64,000 nucleotides of DNA, taken from contig NZ_CP022684.1 in NCBI RefSeq assembly GCF_002863865.1, positions 4,097,990 through 4,161,989 on the forward strand. Reading direction: 5' to 3'. The notes beneath the pieces are model-generated. The model did not search any database and was not told the origin of the DNA. It saw only the letters and a list, made by a program, of their open reading frames with translations. A program made the position numbers and the translations under genes. Positions 17,854 to 28,517 of this stretch are shown here, piece after piece; position 1 is the stretch's first letter; each line of letters opens with the position of its first letter. This DNA is from Ketobacter alkanivorans (GTDB lineage: Bacteria > Pseudomonadota > Gammaproteobacteria > Pseudomonadales > Ketobacteraceae).

Positions 17854-18567
17854 ATGGAAGCAGGCAAGCGCGCCCGCACGGTGTTGCAATCGGTATTCAG
17901 TGGTGTGTTGAGTACACACTCGCAAAAATATGACGGTTATCCGTTCGGCTCTGTGGTGCCTTTTTGTCTGGATCAGACCGGCCAGCCCCTGATTTTGATC
18001 AGCCGCTTGGCGCAGCACACGCAAAATATTCGAGCTAACCCAAAGCTGTCACTGACACTGTTGGAGGCCAACCCCGATAAGGGGGATGTCCAGCAGGTGG
18101 AGCGCCTGACGCTGATTGCCGATGCCGAGCCGGTGAGCGAGACAGAAGCGGCGGCCCAGCTGTATTACCACTGCTTTCCCCAGGCTACCGGCTATCACAA
18201 CCAGCTGGATTTTGAATTCTACCGGCTCAATCTGAAGCAGCTGCGCTTTATCGAAGGTTTTGGTCAGGCGCGCTGGCTGTCACCGGGCGATGTGGTGCAA
18301 GCCAGCCCGTTTTCGCTGGAACAATGGTCGCGTATAGTGGGTCATATGAATGAGGATCATGCAGATGCCATTCAGCACTATTGCGCATTGCAGGCCATTG
18401 CCAACCCGGATCGGGATGCCTGTATGGCCTCTATCGACGCAGAGGGAATGGTGCTGAGGGTGCAAGCCCGACTGTTCAGGGTTGAATTTGAACGAATTGT
18501 CACCACATCGGAAGAAGCCAGGGCGATTTTGGTGGAAATGGCCCGTACACCAGTCAAGCAGGATTAA
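17854..18567 (+). CDS. HugZ-like haem utilisation / pyridoxamine oxidase-fold protein
   Basis: 237 residues from the ATG at 17854, chosen because AGAGG has proper spacing to it and not to the ATG 6 bp earlier. An N-terminal split beta-barrel of the FMN-binding family (FSGVLSTHSQKYDGYPFGSVVPF, LISRLAQHTQNI) is followed by a DUF2470 domain with IVGHMNEDHADAIQHY. This two-domain order is that of HugZ/HutZ-type proteins that bind or degrade haem. No haem transport genes are adjacent, so the substrate remains inferred. Confidence 0.8.
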   Translation: MEAGKRARTVLQSVFSGVLSTHSQKYDGYPFGSVVPFCLDQTGQPLILISRLAQHTQNIRANPKLSLTLLEANPDKGDVQQVERLTLIADAEPVSETEAAAQLYYHCFPQATGYHNQLDFEFYRLNLKQLRFIEGFGQARWLSPGDVVQASPFSLEQWSRIVGHMNEDHADAIQHYCALQAIANPDRDACMASIDAEGMVLRVQARLFRVEFERIVTTSEEARAILVEMARTPVKQD

Positions 18568-18571
18568 AGCT

Positions 18572-19102
18572 ATGGGATTTGGGCGCGTTTTTATTTTTAT
18601 TTTTGTTTTCGCTCTGTTGGAGGCCATTGTGTTGGGGCAAGTGGCCCAGAGCATTGGCTGGGCGGTGACTATTTTGCTGACGGTGCTCACGGCGATGATG
18701 GGCTCGTTGCTGTTTCGCTGGCAGGGTGTAGAGACCTGGATCCGCCTTAATAAACGTATGCAGCAAGGTGAGATGCCCGGTGCCGAGATGGTGGAAGGGG
18801 TTATGCTGCTGTTGGGTGGTGCGCTGCTGATCACCCCTGGTTTCATTACGGACGCAGTGGGTTTTCTGCTGTTGCTGCCTCAAAGCCGTAAGGCTTTCGC
18901 CTCGTATGTTGTTAAAAAAGGCATGATGCAGGCATTTACCCGCGGCCCAGGCCAGGGCAATGTCTGGGTTTATCAGCGTGGCAGCTACGGCCCTGGAGCG
19001 ACTCAACCGGATTCAGATCAGCAGCGGCCGACCGTCTACGAAGATCGTCAAGGCCATTTCGTAATCGAAGGCGAAGTGGAGAAAAAAGACGAAACCCCTT
19101 AA
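18572..19102 (+). CDS. fxsA: FxsA family membrane protein
   Basis: 176 residues from the ATG at 18572, 4 bp after the HugZ-like stop. FxsA in E. coli is named for suppressing F-plasmid exclusion of phage T7. The family core is visible: FVFALLEAIVLGQVAQSIGWAVTI, FRWQGVETWIRLN and LLLGGALLITPGFITDAVGFLLLLPQSR, giving three or four membrane segments and a polar C-terminal tail of about 50 residues. As in many proteobacteria, it lies just upstream of groES. Confidence 0.88.
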   Translation: MGFGRVFIFIFVFALLEAIVLGQVAQSIGWAVTILLTVLTAMMGSLLFRWQGVETWIRLNKRMQQGEMPGAEMVEGVMLLLGGALLITPGFITDAVGFLLLLPQSRKAFASYVVKKGMMQAFTRGPGQGNVWVYQRGSYGPGATQPDSDQQRPTVYEDRQGHFVIEGEVEKKDETP

Positions 19103-19161
19103 AAACTGCTGCTTTCTTCACCAGTATTCACTGATTTTTATAAAAAAAGTTCGATCAGCCC

Positions 19162-19189
19162 CTTGAAATCACTCTTCGCAGCCCCAGTT
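19162..19189 (+). promoter_or_regulatory. Sigma32 (RpoH)-like heat-shock promoter upstream of groES
   Basis: CTTGAAA at 19162-19168 and CCCCAGTT at 19182-19189, separated by 13 bp, match the known sigma32 pattern CTTGAAA-N13/14-CCCCATNT with one change in the -10 element. It lies 180 bp before the groES start and upstream of the CIRCE promoter. Confidence 0.65.
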
Positions 19190-19233
19190 ATGGGGCATCG
19201 CCGACAATGTGCCCGGAAAGGTAATCTGAGCTC

Positions 19234-19261
19234 TTGACGGAAGTTTTCGCGGCACTATTAT
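19234..19261 (+). promoter_or_regulatory. Sigma70-like promoter of groESL
   Basis: TTGACG at 19234-19239 and TATTAT at 19256-19261 with a 16-bp spacer. The CIRCE operator begins at the last base of the -10 element, so a bound repressor would cover the start of transcription. Confidence 0.6.
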
Positions 19262-19287
19262 TAGCACTCTTGGATTGAGAGTGCTAA
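19261..19287 (+). promoter_or_regulatory. CIRCE operator (HrcA binding site)
   Basis: Exact consensus TTAGCACTC (19261-19269), 9-bp spacer, GAGTGCTAA (19279-19287). CIRCE is bound by the HrcA repressor, whose folding depends on GroEL. hrcA itself is not in this window. Confidence 0.95.
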
Positions 19288-19368
19288 TAACTGGTATCGC
19301 TCTAATCGTTGTATCAACCTGGCTAGCTACTTGGCCAACATCAAGGTTAATTGGGAGATAAAAAACTC

Positions 19369-19659
19369 ATGAATATCCGTCCTTTACATGATCGCGTCGT
19401 GATTCGTCGTGTTGAAGAGGAAACTAAAAGCGCAGGTGGTATCGTTCTGCCCGGTTCCGCCACTGAAAAGCCTTCTCAAGGCGAAGTGCTGGCTGTGGGT
19501 CCTGGTCGAGTATCAGAGACTGGCGAAGTTCGCCCTCTGGATGTAAAAGCTGGTGACAAAGTTATCTTCGGTCAATACGCCGGTAGCACCGTAAAAATCG
19601 ACGGTGAAGAGCTGTTGATCATGGGCGAAAACGAAATCTTTGGTGTTCTGGAAGGCTAA
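19369..19659 (+). CDS. groES: Co-chaperonin GroES
   Basis: 96-residue lid of the GroEL chamber, starting [14 protein letters not shown] at the ATG at 19369 with GGGAGA upstream; the in-frame TTG at 19351 is not the start. The mobile loop [15 protein letters not shown] and the C-terminal [10 protein letters not shown] are canonical. First gene of the groESL operon, controlled by the promoters and CIRCE just upstream. Confidence 0.98.
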   Translation: MNIRPLHDRVVIRRVEEETKSAGGIVLPGSATEKPSQGEVLAVGPGRVSETGEVRPLDVKAGDKVIFGQYAGSTVKIDGEELLIMGENEIFGVLEG

Positions 19660-19693
19660 GCCTCCGCCACATTTCACTCATTGAAGAAACTAA

Positions 19694-21367
<1,674 letters not shown>

Positions 21368-21396
21368 TCATTCCCCCGGCGCTTATACGCTGATAT

Positions 21397-21432
21397 AAAA
21401 AAGCCCCGCTCAATTGAGTGGGGCTTTTTTTT
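21397..21432 (+). terminator. Terminator of groESL
   Basis: A stem from GCCCC...CTC paired with GAG...GGGGC (21403-21424) around an AATT loop, flanked by six A and followed by eight T. Classical and strong; it may also act for the convergent gene on the minus strand. Confidence 0.95.
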
Positions 21433-21445
21433 GCCTGCTGTTTAC

Positions 21446-21976
21446 TTACTGAGTGGTGTCGATGGCAAACCACAGCACCAGCGCTGCCTCGTTATCTCCG
21501 GTTTTCCACATGGCAGGGCCAAGGAACAAGCCTGGCGATACCTCCCGTAGCTCATCACGTATTTTGCGCACAAACCATGGGTTTTCTGGTAGGTCATAAT
21601 CCAGATAGATGCAGTCCTTGCCGTCGATTACCGATGGCTCCACGCGAGTATTAAAGGGAAACCACTGTTGTTTTAGCAGGGTCAGATTGATGCGGTTGAT
21701 GCCTGTGCCAGTGCAATCGCTGGTGGCGTTAAAGCTTTTGCCTTCCCATGGAAATACTTTGGCTTTGCTCAGCAGGCTGATAGGGCCAAACAGGGGTGTT
21801 TGATCCAGGGTTCGAATGGCCAGCATGCGCCCTTTGGGAGTGCCGTTCAGTGTGTTAAAGCTGGAGGGGAGGGTGCCTTGGCGGTAGAGCGAGTCCAGCT
21901 CGTCAACCTGCATGGACGATAGCTGATCCAGGTGCAGAGTATCATCGGAAATGGTTGATGCGGTTATTGTGGTCAT
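21446..21976 (-). CDS. Conserved-looking protein of unknown function
   Basis: 176 residues, soluble, no signal peptide or membrane segment. Visible blocks: DELDSLYRQGTLPSSFNTLNGTPKGRMLAIRTL, WEGKSF, GINRINL and VRKIRDELREVSPGLFLGPAMWK. The last block resembles uncharacterised proteins in which a 'GLxLG' segment closes a beta domain, but I cannot name a family with confidence. Only 60 bp separates it from the TetR gene upstream on the same strand, so they may be cotranscribed and this may be a target of that regulator. Confidence 0.6.
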   Translation of the reverse strand: MTTITASTISDDTLHLDQLSSMQVDELDSLYRQGTLPSSFNTLNGTPKGRMLAIRTLDQTPLFGPISLLSKAKVFPWEGKSFNATSDCTGTGINRINLTLLKQQWFPFNTRVEPSVIDGKDCIYLDYDLPENPWFVRKIRDELREVSPGLFLGPAMWKTGDNEAALVLWFAIDTTQ

Positions 21977-22039
21977 GATGTCCCTCTTTATGTTTGCGAG
22001 TTGTGTTGTGGTGAGTCGATAGCGTGGGGTGGGCTGCGC

Positions 22040-22618
22040 TCATTTCAGCAGCATCTGCCAGCACACCTCCTCTGCCTGCCGCAGCACGCTGTGGTTGAGT
22101 CGGGCATAGCCCAATTTGCCAGCTTTCATCAAGCCGACGAATGCCCCCCAGATCATGGCCATCATGGCGTCCGCAGGCAGGCTCTTGAATAGCCCTTTGC
22201 GGCCGTATTCGATGCAGAACAGACTGATGGGGGCGAGCACCTCCAGTTCCAATTGTCGGCTGGCGTCATCCAGGTAGGGGGCGTGATCCTGAAGCTCCAA
22301 AAAGTGAAAGTCTTCAGGGTTGTCTTCGGTGAAGCGAATCAGGTTGTTCCAGAAACGATGGAACACCTGCCGTGGCTCATCGTCGAAATGGTCTTCATGC
22401 AGATAGTGTTTCAATTTGGCTTTGGCGCTGCGAAACACGGCGTTCACCAGCGCTTCTTTGTTGTCGAAGTAACGGTAGATCGTGCCTGACCCGACCGCTG
22501 CTTTCAGGGCAACCTGAGGTACCGCTGTGGCTTCATAGCCTTGGGTGGCAAACAAATGCAGGGCTGCAGTCAGAATGCGTTGTTCTTTTTCAGCGGCATT
22601 TTGGGCTTTCTTCGACAT
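22040..22618 (-). CDS. TetR family transcriptional regulator
   Basis: 192 residues from the ATG at 22618 (MSKKAQNAAEKEQRIL). The longer frame to 22693 is rejected because it would translate through the 38-bp palindrome upstream. The helix-turn-helix is clear: RILTAALHLFATQGYEATAVPQVALKAAVGSGTIYRYFDNKEAL. The ligand domain is of the common type and gives no hint of effector. The palindrome 14 bp before its start suggests autoregulation. Confidence 0.9.
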   Translation of the reverse strand: MSKKAQNAAEKEQRILTAALHLFATQGYEATAVPQVALKAAVGSGTIYRYFDNKEALVNAVFRSAKAKLKHYLHEDHFDDEPRQVFHRFWNNLIRFTEDNPEDFHFLELQDHAPYLDDASRQLELEVLAPISLFCIEYGRKGLFKSLPADAMMAMIWGAFVGLMKAGKLGYARLNHSVLRQAEEVCWQMLLK

Positions 22619-22631
22619 CAATACGGTTCCA

Positions 22632-22669
22632 ATCATAAAACGGAATGAACGTTCATTCCGTTTTATGAT
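22632..22669. promoter_or_regulatory. 38-bp perfect palindrome, likely TetR operator
   Basis: Two 19-base arms (22632-22650, 22651-22669) are exact reverse complements with no spacer; the centre reads GGAATGAACGTTCATTCC. It lies 14 bp upstream of the TetR start and 113 bp upstream of the divergent DUF3592 gene. Symmetry over almost four helical turns suits binding of two TetR dimers. Confidence 0.8.
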
Positions 22670-22781
22670 ATGGCTGCGGGCAGCCCCTGTCAAACCATAA
22701 GTTTGTTTAAGGCTACCCCTTTGCCTGCTTATCGCTAAAATGAATAGCTAAGCGTTTGAATAAATTAAGGAATGAGCAGGG

Positions 22782-24548
22782 ATGTCAGTGGTGACACGCA
22801 AGCAAAAGCGAAGACGGAATGTGTTGGTGATGTTGTTTGGCCTGCCCTTTTTAGGTTTTGGCGTGGGCTTTGGCTACTTCAAGGTGTGGCCGGAATTTTC
22901 CTACTGGCTGGATGCCAGGAGCTGGCAGTATACCGAGGGCCAGTTGCTCTCATACCGTTTGAATACAGCCAAAGGCAGTGAAGGTGGTTCCACTTACTCC
23001 ATCAGTGCCCGTTTTCGTTTTGAGGTATCGGGCCACATCTACGAGTCGTCGCGTTATGGCATTCATACCGGCAACGACAATATTGGCAACTATCACCAGC
23101 AGCAGTATCAGCGCTTGCAGCGGATTGAGCGTGACCAGTTGCCACTCACCGTTTGGTACGACCCCGCCGACCCCAATCAGGCCGTTGTGGATAGGGATCT
23201 GCGTTGGGGGTTGATGCTGATGCAGGCGGTGTTCGCCGTTGTGTTTGCCTTAGTGGGGTTGGTTGTGGTGATTGTTGGCTGGTTTGGCAAAGCTCAATCT
23301 ACAGGCGTTGGCGCTGAACCCATGGCAGGTGAAATGGCAGCGCCGTTTGATTTCAGTGATCGTCAGCCGATATCGCCAAGTGTTACCGGGCAGCACTGGA
23401 TGATGTGGCTGTTTGCCACCTTGTGGAACCTGATTGCTTTCCCGGCTTGCTTTGCAGCCATGGATGAGATCAGCCGCATTCAAAAAACAGAAGATTATCT
23501 GCTTCTGTTGATTTTGTTGTTTCCTCTGGTGGGCGTGTTTCTCGTCTGGCAGGCCATTAAGGGTTCAATCCTTTATGTTCGTTACGGCAAATCCCTGCTG
23601 CGACTGGATCCCAATCCTGGTCAGGCCGGGGGGCAGGTGGGGGGTGATATTGAGCTTAGCAAGCCACTGCCTCTGGATGCCCAATGCGAGATCCGGCTTG
23701 AGTGCCAGCATTCCTATGAGACCCGTAACAGCAAGGGGCATAAGCGCATTTCCACCAGTGTCAGTTGGCAGGATTCTATTACCGTGCGGGGCCGACGTGA
23801 GGCAGGCAAAACGCGGGTGCAGTTCTTGTTTGATGTACCGGCAGACTTGCCTGCGACTCAGCCCAAGTCCACCGACTGGCATCATTGGCAGCTCCATATT
23901 TGTGCCGACATCCCCGGTTTGGATCTGGCGCTGGACTTTGAATTGCCGGTTCAGAAGGGTGAGGCAAAAAGCCGCATTCGAATCCCCGGCCACGCACGGC
24001 AGCAGCAACTGCAGCGATCCCAACAGTTGGCTCAAGTGCTGAATGTAGAGCAGCGGGGGGATACGCTGTTTATGCATTCCCGATACGGGCGTGAGCTGGC
24101 GGGCTCTGTAATGGCGGCCCTGTTCGGGGCCATATTTTTTGGTGTGGGGGTTGGGATCGGTGTTGTGGATATGGGGGCTGGGTTGTTGGAATGGCCAGTG
24201 AAGTTGTTGTTCTGTACGGTCTTTGGTGGCATAGGCTTGTTGCTTCTGCTGGCGGGGATCGCTACTCCCACAACAAGGCTTGAGACCGCCATTGATCGCC
24301 ACTCGGTGCACGTGCGGCGCTGGTTTTTGGGCAAGCTTGTTTACCAGAAAAGCATCGCTCTGGACGGAGTATCCCAGCTGGAAACCCACAAAAAAAGCAG
24401 CAACAGCAATGGCAAGCATATGCAAAACTGGTTTGAGATCCGTTTGCAGCACAATACAGGCAAGCAGCCTATCGCAGAATCCATTCCCGGACGGGTGTTG
24501 GCGGATGAAGCGCTTGCTTTTTTACGTAATAACACGGGTTTGCCATAA
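22782..24548 (+). CDS. DUF3592 domain membrane protein
   Basis: 588 residues with no recognised enzyme motif. A basic start, one membrane segment (about 14-35) and a beta-rich extracytoplasmic region (YSISARFRFEVSGHIYESSRY...LPLTVWYDPADPNQAVVD) are the DUF3592 pattern. Further hydrophobic pairs follow around 145-170, 205-265 and 440-500, between two large beta-type segments. Function unknown. Divergent from the TetR gene across the 38-bp palindrome, which makes joint control plausible. Confidence 0.7.
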   Translation: MSVVTRKQKRRRNVLVMLFGLPFLGFGVGFGYFKVWPEFSYWLDARSWQYTEGQLLSYRLNTAKGSEGGSTYSISARFRFEVSGHIYESSRYGIHTGNDNIGNYHQQQYQRLQRIERDQLPLTVWYDPADPNQAVVDRDLRWGLMLMQAVFAVVFALVGLVVVIVGWFGKAQSTGVGAEPMAGEMAAPFDFSDRQPISPSVTGQHWMMWLFATLWNLIAFPACFAAMDEISRIQKTEDYLLLLILLFPLVGVFLVWQAIKGSILYVRYGKSLLRLDPNPGQAGGQVGGDIELSKPLPLDAQCEIRLECQHSYETRNSKGHKRISTSVSWQDSITVRGRREAGKTRVQFLFDVPADLPATQPKSTDWHHWQLHICADIPGLDLALDFELPVQKGEAKSRIRIPGHARQQQLQRSQQLAQVLNVEQRGDTLFMHSRYGRELAGSVMAALFGAIFFGVGVGIGVVDMGAGLLEWPVKLLFCTVFGGIGLLLLLAGIATPTTRLETAIDRHSVHVRRWFLGKLVYQKSIALDGVSQLETHKKSSNSNGKHMQNWFEIRLQHNTGKQPIAESIPGRVLADEALAFLRNNTGLP

Positions 24549-24613
24549 GATCTGCCCCGGTTTGCTATCATACTAACCCTTGGATATAGTTACCCGCCCG
24601 CGGTCAGCGGCGG

Positions 24614-24645
24614 TTGAGATTTTGCCCGTACCGGCCCATTATAAT
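24614..24645 (+). promoter_or_regulatory. Possible sigma70 promoter of leuA
   Basis: A perfect TATAAT at 24640-24645 with TTGAGA at 24614-24619; the 20-bp spacer is longer than ideal. The implied leader to the leuA start is only about 30 bases, too short for a leucine attenuator, and no leucine-rich leader peptide is seen. Confidence 0.35.
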
Positions 24646-24679
24646 CGGCAGGGTTCCGGCTACCCCATTGGAGAGAAAC

Positions 24680-26230
24680 ATGAGCGCCACCGAAAAACTC
24701 ATCATATTCGACACTACCTTGCGCGACGGCGAGCAAAGCCCTGGGGCCTCCATGACCCAGGAAGAAAAGCTGCGCATCGCCAAGGCGTTGGAACGCATGC
24801 AGGTGGATGTGATTGAGGCGGGTTTTGCTATCGCCAGCCAAGGGGATTTTGAATCCGTTAAGGCCGTTGCCGAGAGTATTAAAGACAGTCGCGTCTGTTC
24901 ACTGGCCCGCGCCGTGGATGCCGATATTGATCGCGCTGGTGAGGCATTGAAAAATGCCACTGCCGGGCGCATTCACACCTTTATTGCTACTTCTCCTATT
25001 CATATGGAATTCAAGCTGCGTATGTCCCCGGATCAAGTGGTGGAACAGGCAGTGAAAGCCGTTACTCGGGCGCGTAACCTGTGTGATGATGTTGAATTCT
25101 CCTGTGAGGATGCAGGGCGCTCTGAAATCGATTTTCTGTGCCGAGTCATAGAAGCTGCTATCGATGCCGGTGCCCGTACCATCAATATTCCAGATACTGT
25201 CGGCTACGCCATGCCTCAGCAGTACGGTGACACCATTCGCCAGTTAATCGAGCGTATTCCCAACTCCGACAAAGCTATTTTTTCAGTGCATTGCCACAAT
25301 GATTTGGGGTTGGCCGTGGCTAACTCACTGGCGGCGGTTACCTGTGGGGCCCGTCAAGTGGAATGCACGATCAACGGTCTGGGGGAACGTGCAGGTAACG
25401 CATCCCTGGAAGAGATTGTCATGGCGGTCAAAACCCGTGCCGATTTCTTCAATATTGAAACCGGCATCAACACCCGAGAGATCGTACCGGCATCACGACT
25501 GGTATCCTCTATTACTGGCTTCCCGGTGCAGCCCAACAAGGCGATCGTGGGTGCCAACGCCTTTGCTCATGAGTCCGGTATCCATCAGGACGGAGTCATC
25601 AAGCATCGCGAAACCTATGAGATCATGAAGGCTGAAGACGTAGGCTGGAATGCCAATCGTATGGTCTTGGGCAAGCACTCCGGTCGTAACGCATTTCGTG
25701 GCCGTTTGGATGAGTTGGGAATCAGCCTCAAATCCGAACAGGAGTTGAACGATGCGTTCCAGCGCTTCAAGGATCTGGCGGACAAAAAGCACGAAATCTT
25801 CGATGAAGACATCCAGGCCTTGGTAAGCGATACCCAGAAAGCCACTGAAAACGAACTCTATTCGTTGGTTTCGCTGAGCGTCTGTTCCCAAACCGGTGAA
25901 GTACCTAACGCCACCATCGTCTTGAACATTGGTAATGAAGAGCAACGCTCACAGAGCGAGGGGGCAGGCCCCGTGGACGCCACCTTCAAGGCGATCGAGC
26001 GTATCGTTAGCAGCGGCACCAGTCTTGAACTGTATAATGTCAGCGCCATCACCAGTGGCACCGATTCTCAGGGCGAGGTTACTGTGCGTCTTGAGAAAGG
26101 GGGGCGTATTGTGAATGGTCACGGCTCCGATATTGATATTGTGGCGGCTTCTGCCAAGGCTTATTTGAATGCGTTGAACCTGCTCAGCGCCGAAACCCAG
26201 AAAGCCCATCCGCAAACCTCAGGTGTATAA
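24680..26230 (+). CDS. leuA: 2-isopropylmalate synthase
   Basis: First committed enzyme of leucine synthesis: condenses acetyl-CoA with 2-oxoisovalerate. 516 residues from the ATG at 24680 (GGAGAG upstream). TIM-barrel motifs [16 protein letters not shown] near the start and the metal site HCHNDLG are present, followed by the C-terminal regulatory domain that binds leucine ([13 protein letters not shown]). This is the longer type I enzyme. The stop is 6 bp before the next gene, so leuA, holD and rimI probably form one transcript. Confidence 0.96.
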   Translation: MSATEKLIIFDTTLRDGEQSPGASMTQEEKLRIAKALERMQVDVIEAGFAIASQGDFESVKAVAESIKDSRVCSLARAVDADIDRAGEALKNATAGRIHTFIATSPIHMEFKLRMSPDQVVEQAVKAVTRARNLCDDVEFSCEDAGRSEIDFLCRVIEAAIDAGARTINIPDTVGYAMPQQYGDTIRQLIERIPNSDKAIFSVHCHNDLGLAVANSLAAVTCGARQVECTINGLGERAGNASLEEIVMAVKTRADFFNIETGINTREIVPASRLVSSITGFPVQPNKAIVGANAFAHESGIHQDGVIKHRETYEIMKAEDVGWNANRMVLGKHSGRNAFRGRLDELGISLKSEQELNDAFQRFKDLADKKHEIFDEDIQALVSDTQKATENELYSLVSLSVCSQTGEVPNATIVLNIGNEEQRSQSEGAGPVDATFKAIERIVSSGTSLELYNVSAITSGTDSQGEVTVRLEKGGRIVNGHGSDIDIVAASAKAYLNALNLLSAETQKAHPQTSGV

Positions 26231-26236
26231 GCCTTG

Positions 26237-27037
26237 ATGCTGGAAAGTGAGCGCCAAGCCTATTTGCACGCATTGGGTATCACCCAGTATGTTGCGCTGG
26301 ATACCATTGCGGGCGCTCCGGTTTTGCCTGAGCTCACAGCCGAGCAAATTTGGCCTGCCGCCCCAACCCCTGCAATCAGTGCTGAGCCTGCTCAGCCTGA
26401 TATCGCACCCCAGCCGCCTGAGTCATCACCTGCTGTCGCCGAACAGGCAGCTCCAATAAGCGAAGCGTCGCCCCGGCCAGACATCGAGGACGATGGCTCT
26501 ATTCCACAATTGGACGTAAGCAAGCTCAGGCAGGAACAGGTTCAGCCCAAAACCGCACCCGCCAAGCCAGTGATAAAAGCGCAGCGATTTGCTTTGGCGG
26601 TGATTACCGTGCCCGAGCGATTCCGGTTATTTGTGGAGCTGACATTGCCTGACGCGCCAGGCCTGTCGGCAGTGGAACACCGCATGGTGTCAGATCTGCT
26701 GGGGGTGCTTGGCCATCATAATGCGTTAGATCAATACGGTGCCAAATTGTATCGCTGGCCCATGGTAGACAACCCGCGTATTGCCGCCGATTCACAAGCA
26801 GCGCGAGAAGGCTTGCTGGGCTTTGTAGCCAGCGCTCCCCCTGTTATCAAAAGTGTATTTCTGGGTACTAAGGCTGCGTCTGTAATCAGTGACGCAGCCA
26901 CAGGCCAGTCGTTCGCGCTGAATGGCTCCGCTCTGGATGCCGTTGCCTGCTGCTCTCTTAGCGAAATGCAACATGATTGGACGCGCAAGGCTGAAGCCTG
27001 GGGCATCATTCATCCCTTCCTTAACAGCATCGATTAG
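26237..27037 (+). CDS. holD: Probable DNA polymerase III psi subunit (HolD-like), long form
   Basis: 266 residues from the ATG at 26237. The N-terminus SERQAYLHALGITQYVAL resembles the chi-binding start of E. coli HolD (a 'LGITQW' segment). The C-terminal block VEHRMVSDLLGVLGHHNALDQYGAKLYRWP fits the HolD core ('LVSDVLRAL'). Between them is a Pro/Ala/Gln-rich linker (about 40-110) that E. coli HolD lacks. The gene sits directly before rimI, the same position as in E. coli, and a divergent 'cryptic' psi has been reported in Pseudomonas. The function is inferred from position and short motifs. Confidence 0.6.
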   Translation: MLESERQAYLHALGITQYVALDTIAGAPVLPELTAEQIWPAAPTPAISAEPAQPDIAPQPPESSPAVAEQAAPISEASPRPDIEDDGSIPQLDVSKLRQEQVQPKTAPAKPVIKAQRFALAVITVPERFRLFVELTLPDAPGLSAVEHRMVSDLLGVLGHHNALDQYGAKLYRWPMVDNPRIAADSQAAREGLLGFVASAPPVIKSVFLGTKAASVISDAATGQSFALNGSALDAVACCSLSEMQHDWTRKAEAWGIIHPFLNSID

Positions 27038-27048
27038 GCTTAGCTCCC

Positions 27049-27501
27049 ATGCAGATTGGCCTGCTTAGTTTCAGCCATCTTCCCCAGGTTATGGATATTG
27101 AGAACGAGGCTTACCCCTGGCCTTGGACAGAAGGCATGTTTGCCGACAGTATACGTAGCGGGCATCTTTGCTATCTGGCGTCAGACGGCGATCGTGCTTT
27201 GGGTTATATCGTCGCCTATGTGGCAGCAGGGGAGTGTCACATACTGAATGTGTGTGTGGATCCAGCAGAGCAAGGTAACGGCCTGGGCCGCAAATTGCTT
27301 CGCTACGCATTAGGCGTGGCACTGGATCTTGGTGCCAACGAAGCGTTTCTTGAAGTGCGCGTCAGTAACGACGCTGCCATCAATTTATATGAAGCAACGG
27401 GTTTCGAAGTGGTGGGCGTTCGTCCACGCTACTACCCGGCAGACGATGGGCGCGAAGACGCATTGGTGTACCGATTGGAACTGTCGACCATTAATCGATA
27501 G
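27049..27501 (+). CDS. rimI: Ribosomal protein S18 alanine N-acetyltransferase
   Basis: 150-residue GNAT enzyme that acetylates the N-terminal Ala of S18. N-terminal IENEAYPWPWTEGMF is the RimI signature. The acetyl-CoA loop is VDPAEQGNGLGRKLL, and SNDAAINLYEATGFEVVGVRPRYY is the standard C-terminal part. It starts 11 bp after the probable holD. Confidence 0.92.
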   Translation: MQIGLLSFSHLPQVMDIENEAYPWPWTEGMFADSIRSGHLCYLASDGDRALGYIVAYVAAGECHILNVCVDPAEQGNGLGRKLLRYALGVALDLGANEAFLEVRVSNDAAINLYEATGFEVVGVRPRYYPADDGREDALVYRLELSTINR

Positions 27502-27615
27502 CAGGTATAGAAAGTGATGTTGATTAAAAAGATGTTTTGCAACCAGTGAATTAGGTCTTACTATCTGTTTTTCACAACATAATGCTCCTAACATCGAGAC
27601 TGAAGAGGCGTAACC

Positions 27616-28449
27616 ATGGAATTGGATAAAGTTAACGTACAGCCGATCATCGACAAAGCCGCTGAGATGGTCATGTTTTATGCACCGAAACTGTTATTAG
27701 CGCTCATTACACTTTTTATTGGCCTGTGGTTGATAAACATGGCCTGCAAAGGCGTTGGCTTTTTGCTAGAAAAGCGTGAGTTTGACGTGTCCTTGCGCAA
27801 GTGGCTCATCAGTATCCTCGGTGTAGCGTTTAAGGCCTGCTTGTTTATTTCAGTCATCTCCATGATCGGCGTGCAGACCACTTCGTTCATCGCCATTTTA
27901 GGTGCCGCAGGCCTGGCCATCGGTTTGGCGCTGCAGGGCAGCCTTACCAATTTCGCAGGTGGCGTGCTGATTCTAGTGTTTAAGCCCTACAAAGTCGGTG
28001 ACTACATCAAGACGAATGGAGAAGAAGGCTTCGTTGAAGCCATTGATGTGTTCTATACGTTTCTGCATACCGTAGACAGTAAGCATGTCATCCTGCCCAA
28101 TGGCCCCTTGGCTAATGGCAACTTGGTGAATTACACCAAAGACGCGAATCGCCGAGTTGATCTGTCCGTGGGCATCAGCTACCACAGTAGCTTCGAGCAC
28201 GCAGAGGCCGCATTGCTGGAGATGATCAAGAAAGAGCCGCGAGTGTTGCAGGATCCACCCCCCTTTGTTGGAGTAACCGGTTACGGAGACAGCTCCATTG
28301 ACCTTACTGTTCGTGCCTGGTGTTTGAACGAAGATTATTGGGGTGTGTTTTTCGAACTTAACAAGCGCATCAAGCCAGCCCTGGATGCCGCTGGAATCAG
28401 CATTCCATTCCCACAGCGCGACGTGCACCTGTTCCAGCAAAAAGGCTGA
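27616..28449 (+). CDS. mscS: Small-conductance mechanosensitive channel, MscS type
   Basis: 277 residues, the same class and size as E. coli MscS (286). Three membrane segments: about 20-45, 60-85, and the pore helix containing GAAGLAIGLALQGSLTNFAGGVLIL (about 95-120). The cytoplasmic beta and alpha/beta domains follow, with the conserved PNGPLANGNLVNYT. Opens under membrane tension to release solutes on hypo-osmotic shock. It lies 114 bp from rimI, with its own terminator, so it is a separate unit. Confidence 0.95.
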   Translation: MELDKVNVQPIIDKAAEMVMFYAPKLLLALITLFIGLWLINMACKGVGFLLEKREFDVSLRKWLISILGVAFKACLFISVISMIGVQTTSFIAILGAAGLAIGLALQGSLTNFAGGVLILVFKPYKVGDYIKTNGEEGFVEAIDVFYTFLHTVDSKHVILPNGPLANGNLVNYTKDANRRVDLSVGISYHSSFEHAEAALLEMIKKEPRVLQDPPPFVGVTGYGDSSIDLTVRAWCLNEDYWGVFFELNKRIKPALDAAGISIPFPQRDVHLFQQKG

Positions 28450-28466
28450 TCCTCTCTGATTGCTTG

Positions 28467-28497
28467 GGGTTGTCCGTTTGCGGGCAACCCTTGCTTT
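28467..28497 (+). terminator. Terminator after mscS
   Basis: GGGTTGTCCG (28467-28476) pairs with CGGGCAACCC (28481-28490) with one G-U pair and a 4-base loop, followed by TTGCTTTCT. The stem is strong but the T tract is interrupted. Confidence 0.6.
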
Positions 28498-28517
28498 CTC
28501 AGTCTTGCCCTGCGTTC

